Shown: piece by piece, positions 54,311 through 64,000 of the stretch
Layout: the number at the start of each line of letters is the position of its first letter
How positions within the stretch are numbered: position 1 is the stretch's first letter
Notes under the pieces: model-generated
Databases searched by the model: none
Told to the model about the DNA's origin: nothing
The model's input: only the letters and a program-made list of their open reading frames with translations
Assembly: GCA_010909165.1 (NCBI GenBank)
Contig: MU008181.1
Coordinates: 124,001-188,000 of the forward strand
Direction: 5' to 3'
Source of the DNA: Anthoceros angustus
Taxonomy: Eukaryota; Streptophyta; Anthocerotopsida; Anthocerotales; Anthocerotaceae
DNA: 64,000 nucleotides
Translations under genes and position numbers: made by a program

Positions 54311-55833
54311 ATTATCCAGCAGTCCTCTTTGACAATCTGTGAGTGCAGCTGCCCTTCTGTAAGGCACCAGTGCTTGCACAGGCCTTCAGAAGGCAAGCAA
54401 AAGTAACATGGTCAGCCAAAATGAGGCCCTCCTGCTCCATTTGTCCATACACAACAAGCGCCTCTTGGCCGAGTCCTTGCTGTGCATACCCAGCAATCAG
54501 GGCATTCCATGTCACCACATCCTTTGGCCAAGCTGTCAAAAACCTGGCGTGCATCTTCCAGTTCACCACATTTTGCATACATGTCCACCAGGCAGTTGCC
54601 CACCACTACATTATCCAGCAGTCCTCTTTGACAATCTGTGAGTGCAGCTGCCTGCCCTTCTGTAAGGCACCAGTGCTTGCACAGGCCTTCAGAAGGCAAG
54701 CAAAAGTAACATGGTCAGCCAAAATGAGGCCCTCCTGCTCCATTTGTCCATACACAACAAGCGCCTCTTGGCCGAGTCCTTGCTGTGCATACCCAGCGAT
54801 CAGCGCTGTCCATGTCACCACATCCTTTGTGGCCATGCTGTCAAAAACCTGGCGTGCATCTTTTATTTCGCCACATTTTGCATACATGTCCACCAGGCAG
54901 TTGCCCACCACTACATCATCCAGCAGTCCTCTTTCGACAATCTGTGAGTGCACGTGTATGCCCTCACGTAAGGCACCAGTGCTTGCACAGGCCTTCAGAA
55001 GGCAAGCAAAAGTAACATGGCCAGCCAAATGAGGCCTGCTTCCTCCATTTGTCCATACACAACAACCGCCTCTTGGCCGAGTCCTTGCTGTGCATACCCA
55101 GCAATCAGGGCATTCCATGTCACCACATCCTTGGTGGCCATATGCTGTCAAAAACCTGGCGTGCATCTTCCAGTTCACCACATTTGCATACATGTCCACC
55201 AGGCAGTTGCCCACCACTACATTATCCAGCAGTCCTCTTTCGACAACCTGTGAGTGCAGCTGCCTGCCCTTCTGTACGGCACCAGTGCTTGCACAGGCCT
55301 TCAGAAGGCAAGCAAAACATAGTCAGCTAAAATGAGGCCCTCCTGCTCCATTTGTCCATACACAACGAGCACCTCTTGGCCGAGTCCTTGCTGTGCATAC
55401 CCAGCGATCAGCGCTGTCCATGTCACCACATCCTTTGGCCAAGCTGTCAAAACCTGGCGTGCATCTTCCAGTTCACCACATTTGCATACATGTCCACATG
55501 AGAGTTGCCCACCACTACATTATCCAGCAGTCCTCTTTTGACAATCAGAGTGCAGCTGCCTGCCCTTTGGTAAGGCACCAGTGCTTGCACAGGCCTTCAG
55601 AAGGCAAGCAAAGTAACGTGGTCAGCCAAAACGAGGCCCTCCTGCTCCATTTGTCCATACACGACAAGCGCCTCTTGGCCGAGTCCTTGCTGTGCATACC
55701 CAGCGATCAGCGCTGTCCATGTCACCACATCCTTTGTGGCCAAGCTGTCAAAAACCTGGCGTGCATCTTTCATTTTGCCACATTTCGCATACATGTCCAC
55801 CAGGCAGGTGCCAACAAACAAGTCAGGATGCAA
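54311..55833 (-). pseudogene. PPR repeat block lacking its N-terminus
   Basis: About five 306-bp units, frameshifted by short deletions. The 5' end is cut at 55833 inside the unit reading DLFVGTCLVDMYAKCGKMK, where PPR sequence switches to an unrelated element through ten shared bases (caagtcagga). Confidence 0.82.
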
Positions 55834-55952
55834 GGACTCACCAGGAGATGAGGTATGACTTCAGGTCAGGATGCCCCGCCAGATATGTAAGTCAGGATGC
55901 CCCGCCAGATATGTAAGTCAGGATGCTCGTATGTACTTGTAAAACTGAAAAA
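55818..55952. repeat. Short element with 26-bp tandem repeat, copy 1
   Basis: The sequence from caagtcaggatgcaagg to cttgtaaaactgaaaa contains two full 26-bp units (gtcaggatgccccgccag at 55865 and 55891) and part of a third. The same ~130 bp recur, nearly identical, at 61826-61961 in the same orientation, bracketing PKS copies 1-3. Confidence 0.88.
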
Positions 55953-56327
55953 CAGAATGCCATATTGCCGGTAGATTGTCCAGACAAAGAAGAGGTGAAA
56001 CGAAAGAAACGACTGTTGGACGCTGGGTGTGCATGTGTTAACCGCTGATCATGACGAGCACACACAAAGCATCCCTCACCTGTCCTCCACCCGCTTGGCT
56101 TTGACGAACGTCTCGATCTTCCTAACTGCGAGCTAGCGACACAGCACGCCCCTAACATGCGGCTTCAATTAAAGCTGTAACCACGAGCTGCCGAGCCCTC
56201 AGTACTTGTGGCTGATCAATCCACTTCCCTACACACAGGCTTGCAAGGCAAACGACAGCGCCTGCCCGCCACTGCGCTCCCCCGTCAGCTCCCAGTTGCA
56301 ACGAAGGTTGCAGCAGGAGCCAGGACC
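55953..56327. other. PKS copy 1 upstream region
   Basis: This should include the promoter and 5' untranslated region of the polyketide synthase. Pieces recur in the scrambled copy at 62350-62610, notably aaccgctgatcatgacgag (56040) and gctgatcaatccacttcc (56210). Confidence 0.5.
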
Positions 56328-58811
56328 ATGGCGCCCTTCCAGAAGGACTCAGCATCGATATCCCCCGTTCCGAACCCCACGATCGATGCCTCCATCCACC
56401 ATGCGGGGGCTCCGGTGCCAGCGCTGGCTGACAGTGTGCGTAATGCCAAGAGGGAGCCTGCGGCTGGAGTGGCCACGGTGCTGGCCCTCGGCCGCGCCCT
56501 GCCCGGAACGGTCATCTATCAGGAGCATGTGGCCGCTGGATTCTTCAAGAGAACTGGCATTGATAATCCCCCCATGCAAGCCAAGCTGGAGCGCATCTGT
56601 AAGCCCTGGTTAACATTATCGGGACTCTGAATCTTGAAATTTGATGCCTAGAAGAAAGTCAGGGATGTTCAACAGTGGCATGCACATGGCGGAGCATTGA
56701 GAGTTTTGAACACTAACGTTGATAGCTGCGCATGCGAGCAGGCAAGAACACCACTGTGAAGACGAGGTACGTGGTGATGAACCAGGGGATCTTGGAAGCG
56801 CACCCGGAGTTCATGGACGAAAAGATCCCCAGCATACGGCAAAAGCTGCAAGTGTGCGGGGAAGCGCTGGAGAAGCTTAGTGTGGAAGCAGCCAACAATT
56901 GCCTCGCCGAGTGGGGACGCGATCGCTCCAGCATTACGCACTTCATCTACGTATCCTCCAGCGAGGTAAAAATGAAGATCTCGCTTCAATGATCAGATGG
57001 CCCGATCCATCCCTGGCTGAACCTATTGATTGATGCCATGCACACTGAATTCAGCTCTCCGCAATTGAAGACCGCAATGCCCGATCAATCTGTGGCTGAA
57101 CCGAGTGATTGATGCCGTCCATGCTGTCTTCCGCTGTGACCGCAATCTCGTCGGCTTCTAAAGGAAATTCGATTCTGATGACGTTCGTGCTCTCCATGAT
57201 TCTTCTGCTCTCAGGTGCGGCTGCCGGGGGGAGATCTGCTGGTCGCGCAGGCCCTAGGGCTGAGCCCGGACGTGAACCGCGTCATGCTCTACATGTTGGG
57301 ATGCTACGGAGGCGCCGCGGCGCTGCGGGTGGCCAAGGATCTGGCGGAGAACACCAAGCAGGCACGGTGCTGATCGTGACGAGCGAGACGACGCTCATCG
57401 GGTGGCGACCGCCGAACCCCGACCGGCCGTACGACCTGGTGGGCGCCGCCCTGTTTGGCGACAGCGCGGGCGCGGCCGTCATTGGCGCCGACCCGGTCGC
57501 GGGAGAGGTCCCCAGCTTCGAGATGCGGTTCGCGGGGCAGAGCTTCGTGCCGGGGACCTCCAAGACCATCGACGGCATTCTGACGGACACTGGAGTCCTG
57601 TTCCGTTTAGGCCGCGACCTTCCACAGATCATTGAGGACAACATCGAAGCCTTCAGCGAGCGCTTCTTTGCCAAGATCGCAGAGCTGCAGCAGGAACAGC
57701 CCGAAGGTAGTAGCCGTGGCGCCCTCCCAGCAGATGTCCAAACTACAGGGCGCGTTTTCTAACGAATGTCCTCCGCGCGCAGGCACAAAGATCGAGAGCA
57801 AGGGGTTGAGCCACCATGTGAACGGAACGGAACGGCACCGTTGGAGCGCACCAAGTACAACGACGTGTTCTGGGCTGTGCATCCTGGGGACCTGCCATTC
57901 TGAACGCGGTGGAGAGGAGGTTGCAGCTGGAGGCCGGAAGCTGAAGGTCAGCAGAGATGATGGAAGACCACATGAAGACATTTGGTTTGACTACCCTCTG
58001 GTGAACACATCCATGGCCTCTTCCAGCCTGTCTCCACATTCATACATGCGCAAGATATGGTTCCCCAAGTATGCATCGACTCATACCCAAGTTTGACACT
58101 GAGATCATGAACTCGTCGCCCACAACCAAATCCTTCTTAGCTATACACAGTTTTAACACAGTGCAAATCAGAGACTGAGAGATAGCAGAGTCTGTCTGCG
58201 CCAGAGATTCCAGGGCTCCAACAGCCTCAGAAAGCTTCCCTGCTGACATAACATGCTCACGGTTCCAGCCGTTACGACACCCATTTTCCAATCCTGCTCG
58301 CCTGCCAGATTCAGGCTTATCCGGGGAGCTGGACTCGGAAGGAGAGGCACCATGGCCCATCTGCACATCCAAGGAAATGAGATCGGCTTTGAAATGACAG
58401 AAATAAAAAGAAGAGGATCGACTGGCCTCATCATGGACGCTGTGATAGGCGGCTCCAGCCTCCAGCCAGGCCGGTCCAAACTCAAAACTTCAAGGGCAGC
58501 TACAAAGACGTGAGCATCCGCCTTCACTCCTGACCTACGCATCTCATGGTACAGTTGTATGGCCTCATTAGGTTTCCCATGTTTAGAATGGGCAGAGATG
58601 TGCTGAGGGATTTTGGGAATGTGAATTCCAACACCATCCTGTATGTGCTGGATTACATGAGGGAGGCGAATTTGAAAAGGAAGAAGCTGCTTGCGGCGGG
58701 CTTTCCCTGCCTGCGGACGAGTTTAGCGAACACGATCCAGAGTGGGGTCTGCTCATGGCGTTTGGACCGGGAATTACCATGGAAGGTATATTGATTAGGA
58801 ACCTGATTTAG
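56328..58811 (+). pseudogene. ASCL: Anther-specific CHS-like (ASCL) type III polyketide synthase, copy 1, interrupted
   Basis: Exons read 56328-56598 (MAPFQKDSAS start), 56742-56965, 57215-57706 and 57783 onward, with GT-AG borders and matching phases; the last codons end at 58811. Family motifs are NTTVKTRYVVM, ITHFIYVSSSE and [16 protein letters not shown]; then [20 protein letters not shown] carries the catalytic Cys, followed by SETTLIGWRPPNPDRPYDLVG. After these come YNDVFWAVHPG (catalytic His), NVNSNTILYVLDYM (catalytic Asn) and MAFGPGITMEG. The SETTxxGxRPPN signature places it with LAP5/LAP6-type enzymes, which extend fatty acyl-CoA to alkylpyrones for sporopollenin in the spore or pollen wall. 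Defects: a one-base loss in exon 3 near 57367, frame changes near 57835 and 57893 in exon 4, and a 641-bp PPR insertion within exon 4. Single-base errors could be sequencing artefacts; the insertion cannot be. Confidence 0.85.
57951..58600 (-). other. Circularly permuted PPR/CCDC22 insertion in PKS exon 4
   Basis: A 641-bp segment flanked by the 9-bp direct repeat gcagagatg (57951-57959 and 58592-58600) splits PKS exon 4. Its content matches 52009-52551 (PPR N-terminus and part of the CCDC22 fragment) followed by 51910-52017, so the two ends of a contiguous donor segment are joined near 58493 and the donor was opened at gcagagatg. The unsplit exon is seen at 62631-62650. Confidence 0.85.
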
Positions 58812-58992
58812 AGGCAGCTTTACGCTTCTTGCTGAATCAAGTTAGTCAGGGAAACTGAGATAGGAGGAGGGAACATTATCCTAGATTGGCCCCGACAAAG
58901 GTTCAGGGTCGTTTATAATCAATCAATGGAGGCGGCATTGCCTCCCATTCAATGCAAAACAAAATACCCTCTAGCTAGTTGTGTTGGCATTG
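58812..58992 (+). other. PKS 3' flank
   Basis: Probable 3' untranslated region of PKS copy 1. Its first ~45 bp recur at 62848-62890 in the scrambled copy. Confidence 0.5.
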
Positions 58993-59469
58993 GGAAGACC
59001 ACATGAAGACATTTGGTTTGACTACCCTCTGGTGAACACATCCATGGCCTCTTCCAGCCTGTCTCCACATTCATACATGCGCAAGATATGGTTCCCCAAG
59101 TATGCATCGACTCATACCCAAGTTTGACACTGAGATCATGAACTCGTCGCCCCACAACCAAATCCTTCTTAGCTATACACAGTTTTTAACACAGTGCAAA
59201 ATCAGAGACTGAGAGATAGCAGAGTCTGTCTGCGCCAGAGATTCCAGGGCTCCAACGGCCTCAGAAAGCTTCCCTGCTGACATAACATGCTCACGGTTCC
59301 AGCCGTTACGACACCCATTTCCAATCCTGCTCGCCTGCCAGATTCAGGCTTATCCGGGGAGCTGGACTCGGAAGGAGAGGCACCATGGCCCATCTGCACA
59401 TCCAAGGAAATGAGATCGGCTTTGAAATGACAGAAATAAAAAGAAGAGGATCGACTGGCCTCATCATGG
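58993..59469 (-). pseudogene. PPR N-terminal fragment fused to PKS exon 2
   Basis: A further copy of the PPR 5' part (start equivalent near 59405) including the beginning of the CCDC22 fragment. It switches to PKS exon 2 at the shared nine bases tcatggacg (59461-59469). Closest to the insertion in PKS copy 1, sharing its small differences. Confidence 0.8.
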
Positions 59470-60388
59470 ACGAAAAGATCCCCAGCATACGGCAAAAGCT
59501 GCAAGTGTGCGGGGAAGCGCTGGAGAAGCTTAGTGTGGAAGCAGCCAACAATTGCCTCGCCAGTGGGGACGCGATCGCTCCAGCATTACGCACTTCATCT
59601 ACGTATCCTCCAGCGAGGTAAAATGAAGATCTCGCTTCAATGATCAGATGGCCCGATCCATCCCTGGCTGAACCTATTGATTGATGCCATGCACACTGAA
59701 TTCAGCTCTCCGCAATTGAAGACCGCAATGCCCGATCAATCTGTGGCTGAACCGAGTGATTGATGCCGTCCATGCTGTCTTCCGCTGTGACCGCAATCTC
59801 GTCGGCTTCTAAAGGAAATTCGATTCTGATGACGTTCGTGCTCTCCATGATTCTTCTGCTCTCAGGTGCGGCTGCCGGGGAGATCTGCTGGTCGCGCAGG
59901 CCCTAGGGCTGAGCCCGGACGTGAACCGCGTCATCATGCTCTACATGTTGGGATGCTGAGGCGCCGCGGCTGCGGGTGGCCAAGGATCTGGCGGAGAACA
60001 CCAAGCAGGCACGGGTGCTGATCGTGACGAGCGAGACGACGCTCATCGGGTGGCGACCGCCGAACCCCGACCGGCCGTACGACCTGGTGGGCGCCGCCCT
60101 GTTTGGCGACAGCGCGGGCGCGGCCGTCATTGGCGCCGACCCGGTCGCGGGAGAGGTCCCCAGCTTCGAGATGCGGTTCGCGGGGCAGAGCTTCGTGCCG
60201 GGGACCTCCAAGACCATCGACGGCATTCTGACGGACACTGGAGTCCTGTTCCGTTTAGGCCGCGACCTTCCACAGATCATTGAGGACAACATCGAAGCCT
60301 TCAGCGAGCGCTTCTTTGCCAAGATCGCAGAGCTGCAGCAGGAACAGCCCGAAGGTAGTAGCCGTGGCGCCCTCTCCCAGCAGATGTC
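59461..60388 (+). pseudogene. ASCL-type PKS copy 2 (partial exon 2, exon 3)
   Basis: Begins in mid exon 2 after the PPR junction, with a two-base loss (gcctcgccagtgg for gcctcgccgagtgg). After the intron, exon 3 runs from about 59867 to 60356 and contains losses around the active site (the GCYGG codons are deleted in part near 59950), so it cannot be functional. It ends at 60388 where it joins a CCDC22 fragment through gtccaaact. Confidence 0.82.
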
Positions 60389-60625
60389 CAAACTCAAAAC
60401 TTCAACGCCATTGGCACACTCGGCCGTAAGCTTTTTAGCTGAAGTCACGATGCCGCTCCTCCATTTTCCATAAAGACAACGCCGTCTGGGAGTCTGGGAG
60501 CTGTCAGCCGGTTTCGTAATGAGCCCAGATTGGAGGCCAGAGCTACTCCAGCTGGTCTGCCCCAGTCCAACCCTCATGCGCATCACCATCTTGGCAACAC
60601 TCGATCGAGCGCAACAACTAAGCCA
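60380..60625 (-). pseudogene. CCDC22 exon-1 fragment, copy 3
   Basis: Same fragment as at 52.5 and 54.1 kb, but here without the PPR N-terminus. It sits between PKS copies 2 and 3. Left junction on gtccaaact; the right border near 60622 precedes PKS exon 2. Confidence 0.8.
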
Positions 60626-60637
60626 GATGACGCCCAA

Positions 60638-61640
60638 GAACACCACTGTGAAGACGAGGTACGTGGTGATGAACCAGGGGATCTTGGAAGCGCACCCGGA
60701 GTTCATGGACGAAAAGATCCCCAGCATACGGCAAAAGCTGCAAGTGTGCGGGGAAGCGCTGGAGAAGCTTAGTGTGGAAGCAGCCAACAATTGCCTCGCC
60801 GAGTGGGGACGCGATCGCTCCAGCATTACGCACTTCATCTACGTATCCTCCAGCGAGGTAAAATGAAGATCTCGCTTCAATGATCAGATGGCCCGATCCA
60901 TCCCTGGCTGAACCTATTGATTGATGCCATGCACACTGAATTCAGCTCTCCGCAATTGAAGACCGCAATGCCCGATCAATCTGTGGCTGAACCGAGTGAT
61001 TGATGCCGTCCATGCTGTCTTCCGCTGTGACCGCAATCTCGTCGGCTTCTAAAGGAAATTCCGATTCTGATGACGTTCGTGCTCTCCATGATTCTTCTGC
61101 TCTCAGGTGCGGCTGCCGGGGGGAGATCTGCTGGTCGCGCAGGCCCTAGGGCTGAGCCCGGACGTGAACCGCGTCATGCTCTACATGTTGGGATGCTACG
61201 GAGGCGCCGCGGCGCTGCGGGTGGCCAAGGATCTGGCGGAGAACACCAAGCAGGCACGGGTGCTGATCGTGACGAGCGAGACGACGCTCATCGGGTGGCG
61301 ACCGCCGAACCCCGACCGGCCGTACGACCTGGTGGGCGCCGCCCTATTTGGCGACGGCGCGGGCGCGGCCGTCATTGGCGCCGACCCGGTCGCGGGAGAG
61401 GTCCCCAGCTTCGAGATGCGGTTCGCGGGGCAGAGCTTCGTGCCGGGGACCTCCAAGACCATCGACGGCATTCTGACGGACACTGGAGTCCTGTTCCGTT
61501 TAGGCCGCGACCTTCCACAGATCATTGAGGACAACATCGAAGCCTTCAGCGAGCGCTTCTTTGCCAAGATCGCAGAGCTGCAGCAGGAACAGCCCGAAGG
61601 TAGTAGCCGTGGCGCCCTCCCAGCAGATGTCCAAACTACG
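60638..61640 (+). pseudogene. ASCL-type PKS copy 3 (exons 2 and 3 intact in frame, no exon 1 or 4)
   Basis: Exon 2 (to 60857) and exon 3 (61107-61599) are open and splice in phase, with the complete active-site segment [11 protein letters not shown] and FGDGAGAAVIGADP. It provides the reference for frame breaks in the other copies. There is no exon 1 upstream and no His/Asn-bearing exon 4 downstream, so the enzyme core is incomplete. Confidence 0.85.
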
Positions 61641-61825
61641 AAGACGTCGTTAACACTCCCCGCTCGCAGGTGTAACATGATGTTCTTGCCGTCTGTCGCA
61701 TTCTTTCCTCCTCGTAGAAAGGCCATCAATCAATGTAACACGTTTAGCTGATAATAACGATTCTGAATTGAATTCGATTGAAAGAATCCTCCTTATACAG
61801 GAGATGGGTGTGGCATATGTTACTT
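61641..61825. other. Spacer after PKS copy 3
   Basis: No feature is recognised. The sequence is unique within the window and separates PKS copy 3 from the second short-element copy. Confidence 0.4.
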
Positions 61826-61961
61826 CAAGTCAGGATGCAAGGACTCACCAGGAGATGAGGTATGACTTCAGGTCAGGATGCCCCGCCAGATATGTAAGTC
61901 AGGATGCCCCGCCAGATATGTAAGTCAGGATGCTCGTATGTACTTGTAAAACTGAAAACAG
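61826..61961. repeat. Short element with 26-bp tandem repeat, copy 2
   Basis: Nearly identical to 55818-55952, in the same orientation. It lies just 3' of the WAT1 stop codon (61998) and may be native there, in which case the 55.8 kb copy is the moved one. Confidence 0.85.
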
Positions 61962-61997
61962 ACAAATAATATAAGTATGTTGGCAAAACCGCATGAC

Positions 61998-64000
61998 CTA
62001 ATCAACGATTGTGAGAAGAAAAAAGCTTTTTGCAAGGCCATCGAATAAAACCTGAAGAAGGGGCTCCTTGATTCCAGCGGGATGTTGGTCATGATGGGAA
62101 CGATGATCGTGGTGGGCATGATTCCCTTCCTCGATTTCTACAGAAAGAGCTCGTAGTCGGACGGACTCCTCACGGGCCCATGAGACCAACAGCAGCCCGA
62201 TGATGATGCAAATTGTCCCCAAGATGCTGCAAAAACGCAATGAGGAGGAATCAGCACCTTCGGGTTGCATCGGACAAACAAAAAGAGTGAGAAGGAGCTG
62301 GGAGACAGACCTGCCAAGGTAGAGGGCACTTCCTAGAAAGATGAGACCCATAACCGCTGATCATGACGAGCACACAAAGCATCCCTCACCTGTCTTCCGC
62401 TGTGACCGCAATGCCCGATCCATCCCTGGCTGAACCGAGTGATTGATGCCATGCACACTGAATTCAGCTCTCCGCAATTGAAGACCGCAATGCCCGATCA
62501 ATCTGTGGCTGATCAATCCACTTCCTACACACAGGCTTGCAAGGCAAACGACAGCGCCTGCCCGCCACTGCGCTCCCCGTCAGCTCCCAGTTGCAACGAA
62601 GGTTGCAGCTGGAGGCCGGAAGCTGAAGGTCAGCAGAGATGTGCTGAGGATTTTGGGAATGTGAATTCCAACACCATCCTGTATGTGCTGGATTACATGA
62701 GGGAGGCGAATTTGAAAAGGAAGAAGCTGCTTGCGGCGGGCTTTCCTGCCTGCGGACGAGTTTAGAACACGATCCAGAGTGGGGTCTGCTCATGGCGTTT
62801 GGACCGGGAATTACCATGGAAGGTATATTGATTAGGAACCTGATTTAGAGGCAGCTTTACGCTTCTTGCTGAATCAAGTTAGTCAGGGATGTTCAACAGT
62901 GGCATGCACATGGCGGAGCATTGAGAGTTTTGAACACTAACGTTGATAGCTGCGCATGCGAGCAGGCAAGAACACCACTGTGAAGACGAGGTACGTGGTG
63001 ATGAACCAGGGGATCTTGGAAGCGCACCCGGAGTTCATGGACGAAAAGATCCCAGCATACGGCAAAAGCTGCAAGTGTGCGGGGAAGCGCTGGAGAAGCT
63101 TAGTGTGGAAGCAGCCAACAATTGCCTCGCCAGTGGGGACGCGATCGCTCCAGCATTACGCACTTCATCTACGTATCCTCCAGCGAGGTAAAATGAAGAT
63201 CTCGCTTCAATGATCAGATGGCCCCGATCCATCCCTGGCTGAACCTATTGATTGATGCCATGCACACTGAATTCAGCTCTCCGCAATTGAAGACCGCAAT
63301 GCCCGATCAATCTGTGGCTGAACCGAGTGATTGATGCCGTCCATGCTGTCTTCCGCTGTGACCGCAATCTCGTCGGCTTCTAAAGGAAATTCCGATTCTG
63401 ATGACGTTCGTGCTCTCCATGATTCTTCTGCTCTCAGGTGCGGCTGCCGGGGAGATCTGCTGGTCGCGCAGGCCCTAGGGCTGAGCCCGGACGTGAACCG
63501 CGTCATGCTCTACAGCTGATGCAGCTGAAAGGCCCACTTCAGCACGGCCGAGAGGCCGGTGCCTGCCACAATGGGGCCTTGATAGAAAGTCATAATGATA
63601 GACCCGGCACAGCAGATGACGATTCCCGCCACCTTGGCCTGCCCATCGCGTCTGTACCAGTGCACAATCTCCACGCTGCAACAGACCGGTGCATCAGAAT
63701 GGCCGAATCATTTCAAGCAGCAATGCCACGGGCAACGGTGACAAGCTCCTGATGCAGCTCACCCAAACACGATGGCGATGATGGCCGTGAACACCGGCAC
63801 GGAAGGCTGCATCGCAGCTGAGAAACCGGCGGACGTGTACTGGATGCCGATGAAGAGCAGAATCTGACTTCCATAAATCCTGCAACACCAAACATTCTCC
63901 TCTCAGCCAGTTGCAAGGCAACAAAACCGGCACATTCCAAACGGCTACAGCGGAAGTGACCAACACACCCAGTCAGTCCGAGCAAGAAGAAATGCGCGAC
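61998..64000 (-). pseudogene. WAT1-related EamA-family transporter, interrupted
   Basis: Minus-strand exons are 64000-63969 (continues outside; FFLLGLTG), 63879-63763 (IYGSQILLFIGIQYTSAGF, AAMQPSVPVFTAIIA), and 63675 to about 63511 (DGQAKVAGIVICCAGSII). Then, after a gap, 62349-62311 (GLIFLGSALYLG) and 62226-61998 (SILGTICIIIGLLLVSW, then a His-rich tail to the stop). The order and motifs match plant WAT1-related drug/metabolite transporters with ten membrane helices; relatives export auxin or amino compounds at vacuole or plasma membrane. The exons encoding the central second-EamA helices are missing. In their place (62350-63510) lies scrambled plus-strand PKS sequence. Either the gene was broken by that insertion or the locus is mis-assembled. 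Confidence 0.7.
62350..63510 (+). pseudogene. Scrambled ASCL-type PKS copy 4
   Basis: A mosaic of PKS copy-1 pieces in altered order: upstream sequence (as at 56040), intron-2 sequence, upstream sequence to 62610, then exon 4 (62611-62848). After these come the intron-1 end, exon 2 (62960-63189), intron 2 and the first ~70 bp of exon 3, ending at 63513. Exon 4 therefore precedes exon 2. Its exon 4 shows the site without the 641-bp PPR insertion. Joins use shared 9-10 bp words at 62408, 62511, 62605 and 62880. Confidence 0.82.

Noticed and set aside
48242-55916. Many plus-strand frames of 60-260 codons
   Set aside because: They are the antisense of the PPR repeat units and recur with the 306-bp period.
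57951-58600. Mutator-type insertion, because of the 9-bp flanking repeat
   Set aside because: No terminal inverted repeats are present, and the 9-bp word is native in both PKS and PPR parents, so it is shared sequence rather than a new target-site duplication.
56328-58811. Canonical chalcone synthase
   Set aside because: The SETTLIGWRPPN and NSNTILYVLDYM signatures and four-exon layout fit the anther-specific CHS-like (ASCL) group better than CHS.

Overview
The window is nuclear DNA of a land plant. Genes carry many short GT-AG introns (about 80-250 bp). They include plant-type families: a PLS-class PPR protein, a sporopollenin-type type III polyketide synthase (ASCL/LAP5-LAP6 group), a WAT1-related EamA transporter and plant-like NUP188. 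The compact introns, near-balanced base composition and tandemly amplified PLS-class PPRs suggest a seed-free lineage (hornwort, moss or lycophyte), but the window alone cannot decide this.

Layout. 1-923 is the 3' end of a signal peptide peptidase gene (+). 1.4-8.9 kb is repeat territory: a decayed minus-strand non-LTR retroelement with internal tandem duplications, and a 1.1 kb C-rich tract. 9.05-9.33 kb is a 92-codon gene with two internal repeats (+). 9.8-13.4 kb is an intact intronless 1204-aa PPR gene (-). 14.1-16.2 kb is an intronless 690-codon gene joining an HSPA12-like actin/HSP70 fold to a C-terminal RING finger (+). 18.7-28.4 kb is NUP188, which I resolve into 31 exons encoding 2072 aa (+). 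29.0-30.3 kb is ARL8 (6 exons, -). 30.9-33.4 kb is CCDC22 (6 exons, -). 33.5-45.7 kb has no solid gene: AT-rich sequence, a four-unit ~780-bp satellite, and two oppositely oriented Ty1-copia remnants.

45.7-64.0 kb is a heavily rearranged cluster. Copies of three cellular sequences are interleaved: exons of an ASCL-type polyketide synthase (+), a PPR gene with a 306-bp internal tandem repeat (-), and the first exon of the CCDC22 gene that sits intact at 33 kb. Eight junctions can be read against both parent sequences, and each lies on 9-10 bp shared by the two parents. One junction pair is a circularly permuted 641-bp PPR segment inside a PKS exon, and the uninterrupted exon is still present 4.7 kb downstream. 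The cluster also splits a WAT1-type transporter gene (61.998-64.0 kb, -). Most copies are frameshifted, largely by one-base changes in homopolymers or losses in short direct repeats. An assembly or sequencing contribution therefore has to be kept in mind.

Functionally, the intact genes are housekeeping: intramembrane proteolysis (SPP), the nuclear pore inner ring (NUP188), lysosome/vacuole or endosome small GTPase (ARL8) and endosomal recycling (CCDC22). The PPR protein is an organellar RNA factor. The most unusual intact gene is the HSPA12-RING fusion. The most unusual region is the microhomology-stitched PKS/PPR/CCDC22 cluster.
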